64,000 bases of DNA. Source: Fibrobacterota bacterium (GTDB lineage Bacteria > Fibrobacterota > Chitinivibrionia > Chitinivibrionales > Chitinispirillaceae). The notes below the pieces were generated by a model that was not told where the DNA came from, searched no databases, and saw nothing but the letters and a program-made list of their open reading frames with translations. The stretch covers positions 434,001 through 498,000 of the forward strand of contig JAEZKC010000059.1 in the NCBI GenBank assembly GCA_023436205.1, given 5' to 3'. Shown in pieces: positions 42,925 through 52,346 of this stretch (position 1 is its first letter; each line of letters begins with the position of its first letter). Position numbers and translations under genes: made by a program.

Positions 42925-43878
42925 ATGAAAATGAAACCGCTTAAAACGTCAGTTTTGCTGGGTTGTGCCTATATATTTGTTTGCAGTTTGTACATCTTGG
43001 TTTCTAGTAGTATTGCCGAAAAGATGTCCCAATCTCTCCCCAACCTGCGAAATATCGAACTTATGAAGGGGTTGGCATTTGTATTCGTAACCGGTATTTT
43101 GCTCTTCCTGTTCATTTTTACCCTGATGGTTAGAATCAGAAATCAGAATAGAGAATTATACCTGCAGAGAATCGCACTGATTCAATCTCAAGCAAGAGCG
43201 CTGAATGGAACATTTGCTGCCGGTATTGCTCATGACATCAACAACGTACTTAACATTATCGATTTCAGCGTCAGTGAACTTCAGGAAAAGATGCCCTCTA
43301 CCGAGAAAACCTATTTTGAGAGCATTAACCAATCATATTCTCTGATTAAAGAAATGGCCAGTCGTCTGCAGAAAATCGGAAGCGCTCAGATCGAGCCAGA
43401 ATTGAAAGAAACAAACATTCAGGAATTCATCAACCAGACAGTAAACTTTGCCAGGCGACACAAAAAGATTAAGCCCTGTAATGTAACCCTTATTCAAAAC
43501 GGCAATTGCACACTCAAAATAAACCCATTTCTTGTGGAACAGATGATACTCAATTTGCTGATCAATGCTGCCGATGCAACTAAATCACAAGGCAAGATTG
43601 ATGTCCGGGTTGACAGTAAACCTGATAAAGTAGCCATCGAAATTCATGACAACGGCCCCGGAATCAATGCAGATGCAAGGAATAATCTGTTTTCACCCTA
43701 CTTCACTACCAAAGCGGACGGGACCGGACTTGGTCTTGCTACAGTCAAGGCCTGCGTGGAACAGCACGGAGGAACTGTGGATGTGGATATTTCCGATCTG
43801 GGTGGCGCAGCATTTAAAATCCATATTCCCAAGCTAATTACCACTTCTTCTGGATCTGAATACACCAAGTCTGTTTGA
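42925..43878 (+). CDS. Membrane sensor histidine kinase
   Basis: 317 aa. Two N-terminal membrane helices (about 10-30 and 47-70) with a short loop between them, then a HisKA domain with GTFAAGIAHDINNVLNIID (phospho-His about residue 103) and a HATPase with MILNLLINAADATKSQG, HDNGPGIN and FFTTK-like YFTTKADGTGLGLATVKACVEQHGG. It has no clear sensor domain. It diverges from the CheY-like gene (42697) with 227 bases between them, and its last 45 bases overlap the 3' end of the gene on the other strand. Confidence 0.85.
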   Translation: MKMKPLKTSVLLGCAYIFVCSLYILVSSSIAEKMSQSLPNLRNIELMKGLAFVFVTGILLFLFIFTLMVRIRNQNRELYLQRIALIQSQARALNGTFAAGIAHDINNVLNIIDFSVSELQEKMPSTEKTYFESINQSYSLIKEMASRLQKIGSAQIEPELKETNIQEFINQTVNFARRHKKIKPCNVTLIQNGNCTLKINPFLVEQMILNLLINAADATKSQGKIDVRVDSKPDKVAIEIHDNGPGINADARNNLFSPYFTTKADGTGLGLATVKACVEQHGGTVDVDISDLGGAAFKIHIPKLITTSSGSEYTKSV

Positions 43879-45087
43879 GTAACTCTTTTTATCTGATTCA
43901 ATAAGGGCAGGTTTCTGCAAAGAACGGCTGTCCTCCAGAAGCCCTGAATAAGATCCATCAGAAAACAAGACCCAATTAACAATTTGATAATACCCTTTGG
44001 GAATATCTCTTACAGTTAAACGGTAACCACATTCAGCATACCCCTTACGGCTTGAGGGCTTTCTGAAAATAAAGCCACTCCCCTCAAGAAGTGTATGATC
44101 CATACTGGTTTGAAGAATCCAGCCGTAACCGCTTTGACTATTGTGAACCGTAAACAATTTGTTTTCAGGAACCGAAAGACAAAGGGTATCACTGTTTTCA
44201 GCCCTGAGCGGGAATTCTAATCTGTCTGAAGGTACAGAGAAAACACAATCGGAACCAGCATCTGTAATTACCGGAGTCATTTCAATATATGCTTCACTGA
44301 AAAGAGTTCGAAACCGAAAAGGCACATGTACAAAAACCGGAACCTTCACCAGCTGCGGATAGCAGATCTGGTTTACGGCCGCTTTAGACCCCTTAACCCC
44401 CAATCCCAGGCTTAAATGAAAATCGCCTCTGCGAATCAGCCTGATAGGACCACACTTGTATCTTCTGACCGTGCAAACCACATTTTCTTCCGAATACCTG
44501 ATCGGCACCATGCCCCAGAGTGCTTTCAACAGAATCTCTATTCGCAACTCATTTGTAAGATGTATAAAAGCATTCTTCTGGAAATCTTTTACACCTGCTT
44601 TAGTGAAGTGAAACCTGTCCTTTCCAAACGCTGCATAATAGAAAGGGGTTTTGAGAATCTGCTTTAAATGATCATACTCCATATAACTTGCACTATTGAG
44701 AGCAATGTTCTGGTCTGACCTTATTATAACCGCTTTTCTCCTCCCCCCTCGACTGATTATAACTTTTCCGGAATCGGATTCACTTCCCGAAAAATCAGCG
44801 CAATCCTCAAACAGAAACGCAATCTCATCCTGTGGGTCTAATAATCCGTTGGACAATTTTTCGTTCGGGTGTTCCCCTGCATCCAGCACATACTCACCAT
44901 CTTTGGTAACTTCATCGATTTGAAAAGGAATGGCTCTTCCCTGCAGGTCTAGAACTTTTATTGACGAAAGAGGCTTTCCCAGAAGCTCAGGAACCATCTC
45001 CCCGTTAAGCACAATAGGCTCGGAATGAATGGCCTTTGATAAAAAACAAACCAGGAGTAATATAGGTAAGATATTGATTTTATGCAC
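43834..45087 (-). CDS. Exported protein of unknown function
   Basis: 417 aa with a signal peptide (1-22, VCFLSKAIHS). The mature part begins with EPIVLNGEMVPELLGKPLSSIKVLDLQG and continues with many short beta segments (RRYKCGPIRLIRRGDFHLSLGLGV, LVKVPVFVHVPFRFRTLF, KGYAECGYRLTVRDIPKGYYQIVNW). Acidic N-terminal half, basic C-terminus. No motif recognised. It overlaps the convergent histidine kinase gene by 45 bases (43834-43878). Confidence 0.65.
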   Translation of the reverse strand: MHKINILPILLLVCFLSKAIHSEPIVLNGEMVPELLGKPLSSIKVLDLQGRAIPFQIDEVTKDGEYVLDAGEHPNEKLSNGLLDPQDEIAFLFEDCADFSGSESDSGKVIISRGGRRKAVIIRSDQNIALNSASYMEYDHLKQILKTPFYYAAFGKDRFHFTKAGVKDFQKNAFIHLTNELRIEILLKALWGMVPIRYSEENVVCTVRRYKCGPIRLIRRGDFHLSLGLGVKGSKAAVNQICYPQLVKVPVFVHVPFRFRTLFSEAYIEMTPVITDAGSDCVFSVPSDRLEFPLRAENSDTLCLSVPENKLFTVHNSQSGYGWILQTSMDHTLLEGSGFIFRKPSSRKGYAECGYRLTVRDIPKGYYQIVNWVLFSDGSYSGLLEDSRSLQKPALIESDKKSYSNRLGVFRSRRSGN

Positions 45088-45159
45088 GTTCCACCTGTGT
45101 TAATGTACATTAAATATAGCTTGGGGGAACTGAGAAAAGAAGTCTGTTGCAATAGGCTT

Positions 45160-48100
45160 TCAACGAACGATCATCAGTTTTCCCTTGAGTAGAACTCTGT
45201 TTTTTTCATCACAGATAGCATAAAAATATACACCGGAGGAAACCAGTTTTCCGGACCGGTTTCTGGTATCCCAAACCCACTGAGGCTTGTAGGAGGTACT
45301 TTCGGGTTCAAATTGAAAGGGCTCTGAAGAATAAACAGGTACCATTTTCATATTGAAAATGCGTATCTTAACCTGCTGCCTGCTCCCCTTTATGACATGC
45401 AGATTCTTAAACACAATCCCGCAGGGTCCACCATTACCGCAATGCCGTTCATCCAAAGATGGACGATAGGGGTTGGGGTAGGTATAAAAACCGGTGAAAC
45501 CAGTATACACTGTCCAGCTGAATTCATTCTGACCTGCGGAATCTGGTAAATTTTTTTCACTTGAATAGGAGTATGTGTTTACAAATCCATTGAAATGACA
45601 GGTGATGGTATCATTACTGAAAAACTTCCAGGAGGGAAGTAGAGTTACCTGTAAACTGTCCGGCGAAAATGAGATGCTGGAATAAGGACTCGAGGAATTC
45701 GCTCCATAACGCGAAGTAACTATGAAACTGCGGTTTGATGATGATGTATCTGTGTCAAATGTTCCTGTAATTACCGGTTCTTCAAAAGTAAGAACAACAC
45801 TCATTCCCACATCAGGGAGAACCGAATTTTCCACCGGACTTACGGAAAGCAGTCGGTTACGCTTAACAGTAAAACTCCATTCCACATCCTCTTCAACAGA
45901 CTGCATATCCATGAGCGGCATCGATATGCCATCACCGCTATTGTCGGCAGTAAACCCAAGCATGTTTGTAACAGTGGCACCACGGTAGCGACAGTTTACC
46001 TGATCACCATAGAAAAATCGCAAAGAAGGAAAAAACCATATTGAATCGCTTTTAATCCTGATTGAATCGAAAGCAAACTGCTTTTCCCCTCCCATTTGTG
46101 ATGTAACCACCAGGGTTTTGTTATTTATGAGATTGGTGTCAACACTTCTGGCGAAAACATCAGAGGAAAACACGAGAAGAATAGCCGGCCTAGTGGACAT
46201 GTTCTGTGCCAGAGGTGGCGGACTTACAGACAAAAGACTAAAAAATATGCTGTCAACTTTAAACTGAAACGAGGTGTCAAGAAGTACAGATGGCCGAATA
46301 CTGTTTCGGTTTACATCCAGAGCATTGGGACCGCTTGGCGTTGAGGCCCGGTCCGTTAGCGCTGAAGTTAGAACTAATGCCAGTGAGTCTGTTGGAATGA
46401 AAAGACCCGGAGGGGGTAAAAGCCCGTAGCGGGAACTCGCACTTTGATAATGAGATGTTATCTCGACAGTGCTGTAATTATTACTCCAGTAATAATCCAA
46501 TCCTATAGTATCGATCCTGCCCGAAGAGAGAGAATCAAAAACGCTGTATACAAACAGACCTCTTCTGACTGAAGCAGAATCCATCGGCTCGGAAAAGTCG
46601 ATCCTCAATCCGGCATGCGCCGGAAATGTATATGAATAATTTGCAGACCTTTTCTGTAATATCGGCTGGTAGGGAACATTGGGATCAAAATTAATATGCA
46701 CATTAATCACCTGTGGCAAATCATTGTGTTCAAGTTTTATCAGAAGTGTGTCATAAGGGTAAGCGGGGTCACTTGTACCGATGATGACGGTGTCGTATTT
46801 GAATCCATCTCCCACCAGTGCATCCGCGGTCAGAATAAAATCAAAATATGCGCTCTGAAATGGAGAGAGTTTCACAGGCTGAAAATCAGCATAGTTTTGG
46901 GAATGAAAAAGTGCAGTTGCAGCTCCTTGTGGGATTTCAAGGGAAAGCCAGGATTGACTCGGATTTTTAAACCGGATTGAAACAATGGACATGGTGTCAC
47001 AACCACTGTTGACCAAAGGAAGAGCAATTCTGCTGCTATCCCTGCTTCCTTTCACAAGCGAAATGCCTGAAGATAATGTATCCAGAGCCTGTCTGTAAGG
47101 CGACGACGCAGACAGGTCTGGCTGATAACGGGGAAATTTGAAAATGAAACCGGTAGTGTCGCTTCGCCCGTAAGAATCTGATACAAACACCTTCAGAAAT
47201 GTATCCTGAATGGAAGGGATGAATGTACAGGTAAAAATTTCCTGAGCTGTTTTAAAGGTATCTACTCTTGACTTTGTCTGAAGCACGTAAAGCAAGCTGT
47301 CTCCAATTGCAAGATCGATATCCTCAGTTTCCACACTTAACTGGGCACCTTGACCGATTTTCACTCGTAGTGAATCCCCCTCAGAGAAATGGGTTTGATC
47401 AAATGTTGCGCTCCTGATTTGGGGGATATGATTGGCTCTGATGAAAACACGCTTACTGATAATCGTATCCCAATCACTGCCGTTTACAAATAGTTCCGTC
47501 CATAGCACATTTGCCAGTTTGCTTCCCTTAATCTTTACAGAACTACTCTGCCCGGCGAAACAGGAATCCAGCTTACTGCTTTGTGATCCGATTTTGTGAT
47601 TTACCCAACCTTTGCCGCTTCCAGTATTGTTCGTATCAAAAACGCTCCAGAGTACATTGAGAGAGTCATCCTCCTGGAAAACAAACTGAGCGCTGTCAGT
47701 CAATGTAACTGTATCAAAAGGAGAGTTACCGGTAAATGCTTTAAATGTTAAAATCGGCACAGAATTCCGGGTATGCAGAAAAAATGATTTGCTGCTTGCG
47801 CTCCAGCCCCTGCTGTCCGTTACCGTAAAGACGATCTGAAACGTTGTGTCTGATTTCAGAAGTGGAGGCACCCGTACAGACCCGTGAAATGAGGGACCTG
47901 AAACCATCTGAAACGATGTGTCCGCTGCAACTCCTCGGCTTACCCTTGCAGCCATCTGTTCGCCAGCATCGATATCCCGAACAGTAAAAAACAATTCACT
48001 GGTATCTCTGTATGATAATAAATCGGCTGTTTGGGAGAACGACTTTCCAGTAACTCTCACACCATTTATTCTGACTGAATCCAGCAGGGTAATCACAGGC

Positions 48101-49731
48101 TTTACATTAAAAGGAATTTTTATGTCCGATAAAATCACGGAGTTAAGAGTATCTGTCCCGGCTGATTGTCTGCCAAGAATCACCTTGTACTGAAAAAATG
48201 AATCAGTACTGCGACGGGCTGCCAACGCTATTGAATCATTCAGCGAAACCCAACCACCTGCAGCCGAAAAATCTGATGATGCGTTTCCAAAGCGAATGGA
48301 ATCCAAATAGTACCAGGACGAAAGAGAGGAATACGTCGGCTGAGAACGGAAGAACTGAATTGAATCGCCGGGATTAACCGACAGAGATTCCACCGGGGAG
48401 ATCCAGAAACCTTTTCTGTTGCGAATTCCCCTTCTTGCCCAAGAGGCACCCTGAACCTGTTCACTGTTTCGCCATATAGCCGCGATACTGCCTGAATCAT
48501 TCACCGCTAAATTCAGAAATGTACTGTACAGATCTTTGTTGACTACATCAATATCTGGTCTGGAAAGAGAAAAATAGCTCGGTGAAGTTATGTTGTTTCC
48601 GCTGATCTGATACTGATACCCCTCTATGGCTGCAATTCCATCTCCATTAACATCACCTTTACAGAGAACATAAAGCTGCTTGCCATTGGTGGCAATTGCA
48701 GAGTTTTTAATTCCCGATTTACTTATGACTCTCTGGGAAGAGATGCTGCCATCAGTTCCAATTCTGTGTAACTGAATACCGAAAGCATCATAGGTAGTGA
48801 CTCCAAATACATTAGGTGCAATTACTGCAATCGGAGCATCATCGGTAAAATTCACCACATCCGGACCCTGTCTGATTCCCGCAATGCTTCCAGCCGGTCC
48901 CAAAGTCATATTCCGATTCACTACCTGATAGTGAAAATCCTTTGTTCCCCCGGGCGCTCCACGTATCCAGGTAACCAGAACTGTTCCAGAAGCATCACAG
49001 GCAATTGAACAGTTGTAGAGCCCTGTTCCGGATAACGGAGGTAACGTGGCCAGAACTACGGTGCTTTTCTGCTGAAGAGTGTTGCCGCTGGAGTAGACTT
49101 TCCTGAGCACTATCTTATCGAGGTTAACGGAATTTATCACATAAAAAGTATCCGCAGCAAGCTGACACTGGGAAGAATAGAGAAACAGTCGTGAATCTGA
49201 GCTGTCTATGACTGCTGATGTGTTTCCATTGAATAACTGAAGTCTGAGTTGCGAAGAGGAAGCTTTTTCCACAAACGAAATGAGAAACTTGCGATCTCTA
49301 CCATCTGCATGAAGATACCCATAAAAATAAGGGGAATAATTGCAGATCTTCTGAGAAGTCGAAATTGTCGAACTGCTTCCGGAGAGAACTACATCGGATG
49401 TGTAAATCCCCTTCCCCAGTGTATCAGCCCAGAAAAAGGAAAAGGTGTCTCTGCTCCAGGCTATCACATCCCCGTGGTTTGTTCTGCTCGATGCAGACGG
49501 TGAACTGTCACCGAAGAGCTTCACCATTTCGTATCGCTCAAATCCCAAGGCCAGGCCATTATTAATGATCAGCCCGGAATCGCTTATACCGTCAAGCGGA
49601 AATGTATTTCGGCTGTACAGTCCTGCTGAAGCGACTAGCGGAAGAAGCAGTACAGAAAGTAAATAGGCCTTAATTTCTCCGGTCAGCTTCCGCAGCCCTG
49701 GCGCGAATATAGCCCTGCTGGGATATTTCAT
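45160..49731 (-). CDS. Giant surface protein with Ig-like domains and FlgD/T9SS-like C-terminal tail
   Basis: About 1523 aa. ATG 49731 is preferred because AGGGG lies seven bases upstream; it lies 60 bases inside fliJ, and an earlier ATG at 49779 has no ribosome site. A signal peptide (AYLLSVLLLPLVASA, about 20-34) leads a Ser/Thr-rich, Cys-poor protein. N-terminal 470 residues: repetitive beta segments with one EF-hand-like loop DVNGDGIAAIE. Then Ig-like and SbsA-like domains, e.g. LRIDFSEPMDSASV and ILLVFSSDVF. The last 110 residues hold the FlgD-Ig/type IX sorting pattern: FYTYPNPYRPS, KIRIFNMKMVPVYSS, WDTRNRSGKLVSSGVYFYAI, LLKGKLMIVR. It closes the flgB-fliJ operon. Confidence 0.75.
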   Translation of the reverse strand: MKYPSRAIFAPGLRKLTGEIKAYLLSVLLLPLVASAGLYSRNTFPLDGISDSGLIINNGLALGFERYEMVKLFGDSSPSASSRTNHGDVIAWSRDTFSFFWADTLGKGIYTSDVVLSGSSSTISTSQKICNYSPYFYGYLHADGRDRKFLISFVEKASSSQLRLQLFNGNTSAVIDSSDSRLFLYSSQCQLAADTFYVINSVNLDKIVLRKVYSSGNTLQQKSTVVLATLPPLSGTGLYNCSIACDASGTVLVTWIRGAPGGTKDFHYQVVNRNMTLGPAGSIAGIRQGPDVVNFTDDAPIAVIAPNVFGVTTYDAFGIQLHRIGTDGSISSQRVISKSGIKNSAIATNGKQLYVLCKGDVNGDGIAAIEGYQYQISGNNITSPSYFSLSRPDIDVVNKDLYSTFLNLAVNDSGSIAAIWRNSEQVQGASWARRGIRNRKGFWISPVESLSVNPGDSIQFFRSQPTYSSLSSWYYLDSIRFGNASSDFSAAGGWVSLNDSIALAARRSTDSFFQYKVILGRQSAGTDTLNSVILSDIKIPFNVKPVITLLDSVRINGVRVTGKSFSQTADLLSYRDTSELFFTVRDIDAGEQMAARVSRGVAADTSFQMVSGPSFHGSVRVPPLLKSDTTFQIVFTVTDSRGWSASSKSFFLHTRNSVPILTFKAFTGNSPFDTVTLTDSAQFVFQEDDSLNVLWSVFDTNNTGSGKGWVNHKIGSQSSKLDSCFAGQSSSVKIKGSKLANVLWTELFVNGSDWDTIISKRVFIRANHIPQIRSATFDQTHFSEGDSLRVKIGQGAQLSVETEDIDLAIGDSLLYVLQTKSRVDTFKTAQEIFTCTFIPSIQDTFLKVFVSDSYGRSDTTGFIFKFPRYQPDLSASSPYRQALDTLSSGISLVKGSRDSSRIALPLVNSGCDTMSIVSIRFKNPSQSWLSLEIPQGAATALFHSQNYADFQPVKLSPFQSAYFDFILTADALVGDGFKYDTVIIGTSDPAYPYDTLLIKLEHNDLPQVINVHINFDPNVPYQPILQKRSANYSYTFPAHAGLRIDFSEPMDSASVRRGLFVYSVFDSLSSGRIDTIGLDYYWSNNYSTVEITSHYQSASSRYGLLPPPGLFIPTDSLALVLTSALTDRASTPSGPNALDVNRNSIRPSVLLDTSFQFKVDSIFFSLLSVSPPPLAQNMSTRPAILLVFSSDVFARSVDTNLINNKTLVVTSQMGGEKQFAFDSIRIKSDSIWFFPSLRFFYGDQVNCRYRGATVTNMLGFTADNSGDGISMPLMDMQSVEEDVEWSFTVKRNRLLSVSPVENSVLPDVGMSVVLTFEEPVITGTFDTDTSSSNRSFIVTSRYGANSSSPYSSISFSPDSLQVTLLPSWKFFSNDTITCHFNGFVNTYSYSSEKNLPDSAGQNEFSWTVYTGFTGFYTYPNPYRPSLDERHCGNGGPCGIVFKNLHVIKGSRQQVKIRIFNMKMVPVYSSEPFQFEPESTSYKPQWVWDTRNRSGKLVSSGVYFYAICDEKNRVLLKGKLMIVR

Positions 49732-50137
49732 CAATAAACCCCTGCTCCAGAATGCTGTTTTTTCTCTTCCAGTCTGCATACCGCTTTTCCTTAATGATCT
49801 CTACTGCCCGTCTTTCCTGAGAGGCGACCACCAGTTCCTGATGAATTTTGTGCGTCTCCTGCAAAATCTCATCAAGCTTGCGCCCCTCTCGAAGTAAATC
49901 AAGCTTGAGGGAATGCCTGTAAGCAACTGAACTGCGCATTGACGCTATACTCTCTCCAGCTTTGCGATTCAGCTTTTCAGAAACCTGAAACTCCTTGAGC
50001 ATACCTTGAATTCTATTTATTTCCGCACGAACTTGCTCTGCTTGACGGTTCACCTCCGCTAAAAGGAGTTTTACCTCCTCCTCCTTGCGCTTTTTAACAT
50101 CGAGCAGTGCCTCCAACCTGAAGACAAAATTCTTCAT
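49670..50137 (-). CDS. fliJ: Flagellar export chaperone/coiled coil FliJ
   Basis: 155 aa, all helical coiled coil: NFVFRLEALLDVKKRKEEEVKLLLAEVNRQ at the start, the common FliJ opening. It has Lys/Glu-rich heptads throughout. FliJ is an export-apparatus component binding FliH-FliI. Its ATG overlaps the fliI stop by four bases, and its last 62 bases are shared with the start of the giant surface protein gene. Confidence 0.85.
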   Translation of the reverse strand: MKNFVFRLEALLDVKKRKEEEVKLLLAEVNRQAEQVRAEINRIQGMLKEFQVSEKLNRKAGESIASMRSSVAYRHSLKLDLLREGRKLDEILQETHKIHQELVVASQERRAVEIIKEKRYADWKRKNSILEQGFIDEISQQGYIRARAAEADRRN

Positions 50138-51480
50138 ACGCCAGCCAATCCGGACATTTTCGCGATCTCACGAAGTTTTTTAAGGCTATCCTGCAGCGTG
50201 GAGGAACTATCTCTGGTCTGACGTAAAAAAGCATTCAGTGGCTCATTAAGCTTTATGGCCTTGTCTACTCTGTCACTTGATCCGGCAGCATACGCCCCGA
50301 TCTGTATGAGATCTTCATTTTCCTTGTAGGCAGCCATGGCATCCTTGACTTTTCCGGAAACGACCAGGTGTTCCTTTGTGGCAATGTCGGCCATGCAGCG
50401 GGAAATACTTTGAAGAACATCAATCGCCGGGAAATGATTTCTATGCGCAAGCTTCCTTGACAGTACCACGTGCCCGTCCAGAATCGATCTGGCTGCATCC
50501 GCAATGGGCTCATCCATATCATCACCATCAACCAGCACCGTAAACAGTCCGGTAATAGTTCCCCTGTCAGAGTTTCCCGCTCTTTCAAGAAACTGCGGCA
50601 GCAGCGAAAAAACCGATGGCGTATAACCTTTTGATGCCGGAGGTTCTCCAATCGCAAGCCCGACTTCCCTTTGCGCCATGGCCAGACGAGTGACAGAATC
50701 AGCAAGAAACAGCACATCCCTTCCCTGATCCCGGAAGTGCTCCGCAATAGCTGCAGCAACCAGTGCACCTTTGATGCGGATCAATGCCGGCTGATCGGAA
50801 GTCGCTATAACCAATACCGATCTGGCCAGACCTTCAGGCCCCAAATCCCGCTCTATAAACTCCCGTACCTCTCTACCTCGTTCACCGATGAGCGCTATCA
50901 CATTGATATCCGATTTGCAGTTACGGGCAAGCATCCCCATCAGAACACTCTTCCCCACTCCGCTTCCGGCAAAGATACCAAGGCGCTGCCCCTTGCCAAC
51001 TGTAATCAGACTGTCAATGGCACGGATACCAGTCTGGAAAACATCGCAAATTCTTTTTCGCTGGAGCGGATTGGGAACAGAAGAAAATATCGATCGCTTC
51101 GCGGAAGCTCTGAGCGGCCCCTTGCCGTCTATAGGATTCCCCAGTCCGTCAAGAACTCTGCCAAGCAGCCCTTCGCCAACCTGAACTGTCAAGGGATGAC
51201 CTGTTCCGGCCACTATCATACCCGGGTGAATCCCCTCCACCGGACCCAGCGCCATTAAAAGCGTGCGGTCCTTTCGAAACCCCACCACTTCGGCTCTGCA
51301 AACAAGTTTTCCCGCTTTTTCAATATTGCAGACATCACCGACTGAAGAGGTTGGCCCGGTTGACTCAATGAGTATGCCTATAACTTCAGTGACCCGACCA
51401 TATACTTTCGCCGGTTCCGCATGATTTACCGCAGACAGAAAAGATTCAAAATGGCGCTCAAGCAAAGCTGTTTCTAACAT
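50134..51480 (-). CDS. fliI: Flagellum-specific ATPase FliI
   Basis: 448 aa, usual length. It carries the F1-beta-like core with Walker A GIFAGSGVGKSVLMG, the Walker B segment VLFLADSVTRLAMAQREVGL, GEPPASKGYTPSVFSLLPQFLERAG and VLVDGDDMDEPIADAARSILDGH. It supplies energy to flagellar protein export, with FliH and FliJ encoded on either side. Confidence 0.96.
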   Translation of the reverse strand: MLETALLERHFESFLSAVNHAEPAKVYGRVTEVIGILIESTGPTSSVGDVCNIEKAGKLVCRAEVVGFRKDRTLLMALGPVEGIHPGMIVAGTGHPLTVQVGEGLLGRVLDGLGNPIDGKGPLRASAKRSIFSSVPNPLQRKRICDVFQTGIRAIDSLITVGKGQRLGIFAGSGVGKSVLMGMLARNCKSDINVIALIGERGREVREFIERDLGPEGLARSVLVIATSDQPALIRIKGALVAAAIAEHFRDQGRDVLFLADSVTRLAMAQREVGLAIGEPPASKGYTPSVFSLLPQFLERAGNSDRGTITGLFTVLVDGDDMDEPIADAARSILDGHVVLSRKLAHRNHFPAIDVLQSISRCMADIATKEHLVVSGKVKDAMAAYKENEDLIQIGAYAAGSSDRVDKAIKLNEPLNAFLRQTRDSSSTLQDSLKKLREIAKMSGLAGV

Positions 51481-51492
51481 CCCCGACCGCCT

Positions 51493-52344
51493 TCAGGATT
51501 CCGATGAATTCAGTGAAATGTCGGCATTCTCCCAGGCCTTTTGGACAAGCTCCGCCATCTCCTCCATCTGAACTCCCAGACGAGCATCCACCATGCCGGA
51601 ATTGGACTCTATGATACAGCCACCCTTCTCGATACGCTCATCAGACTCAATATTGACGTTTTCAAGTCTTTCCGTTACAGAACTCCAGAAATCCCTTCTG
51701 CCGGATACCGTCTGTAGATCATCGGGCGATACACGGATAACCAATTTTTCTCTATCCGCAATTATATTCAGGCTCTTTTTAACCACAGATAATATCAGAT
51801 CACCCCTGGTGCTCACCTCGGAGGCGATTATGCGCTTGGAAAGTTCAAGACTGAACTTCAGCAGTACATGTTCAAGATTGTGAATGACTTCCTTTTTGGA
51901 ATCCTGCACCTTTTCCAGAAATGAAGCGACCTGCTTCTGCACCTGATCAAGCGATTTCTCATACTCCGCAGAAGCACTCTCCCGCCCCTGCTTTTCCCCT
52001 GCCTTGAATCCTTCCTGCTTTCCCTTTATATAGCTTTCCTGAAGAGCCTTCTTCGCATGCTCCTCCTGCTTGATCATCTGCGCTTCAAGATCTCTGACCT
52101 TTTTCTCCAGCTCAAGCACCCGCCGTTCATCATCAGTAAATATCCGTTCACCCTGTTTGGTCTGTTGATCGAAAGATTCCATTCTGGGAGTGCGCAGCGG
52201 AAAATCGTTCCTCTCCTCAACTTTACGCTTTAAAATGCGTTTGATACCGATAGTGGCCGGATCCTTGGAATTAAGGAGCTGATCAAGGAGAACAGATACA
52301 TTTTCATTTACAATTGAATCTTCATCCATTTGCGGCATCCCCAT
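51493..52344 (-). CDS. fliH: Flagellar assembly protein FliH
   Basis: 283 aa. A long charged coiled coil (about 75-135, VLELEKKVRDLEAQMIKQEEHAKKA) with a Gly-x3-Gly-type run (GFKAGEKQGRES) precedes a FliH/HrpE C-terminal domain (ELSKRIIASEVSTRGDLI through DRISPDDLQ-type DIADREKLVIRVSPDDLQ). FliH binds and restrains FliI. ATG at 52344 (or 52338). Twelve bases separate its stop from fliI; two bases separate its start from fliG. Confidence 0.88.
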   Translation of the reverse strand: MGMPQMDEDSIVNENVSVLLDQLLNSKDPATIGIKRILKRKVEERNDFPLRTPRMESFDQQTKQGERIFTDDERRVLELEKKVRDLEAQMIKQEEHAKKALQESYIKGKQEGFKAGEKQGRESASAEYEKSLDQVQKQVASFLEKVQDSKKEVIHNLEHVLLKFSLELSKRIIASEVSTRGDLILSVVKKSLNIIADREKLVIRVSPDDLQTVSGRRDFWSSVTERLENVNIESDERIEKGGCIIESNSGMVDARLGVQMEEMAELVQKAWENADISLNSSES

Positions 52345-52346
52345 TA

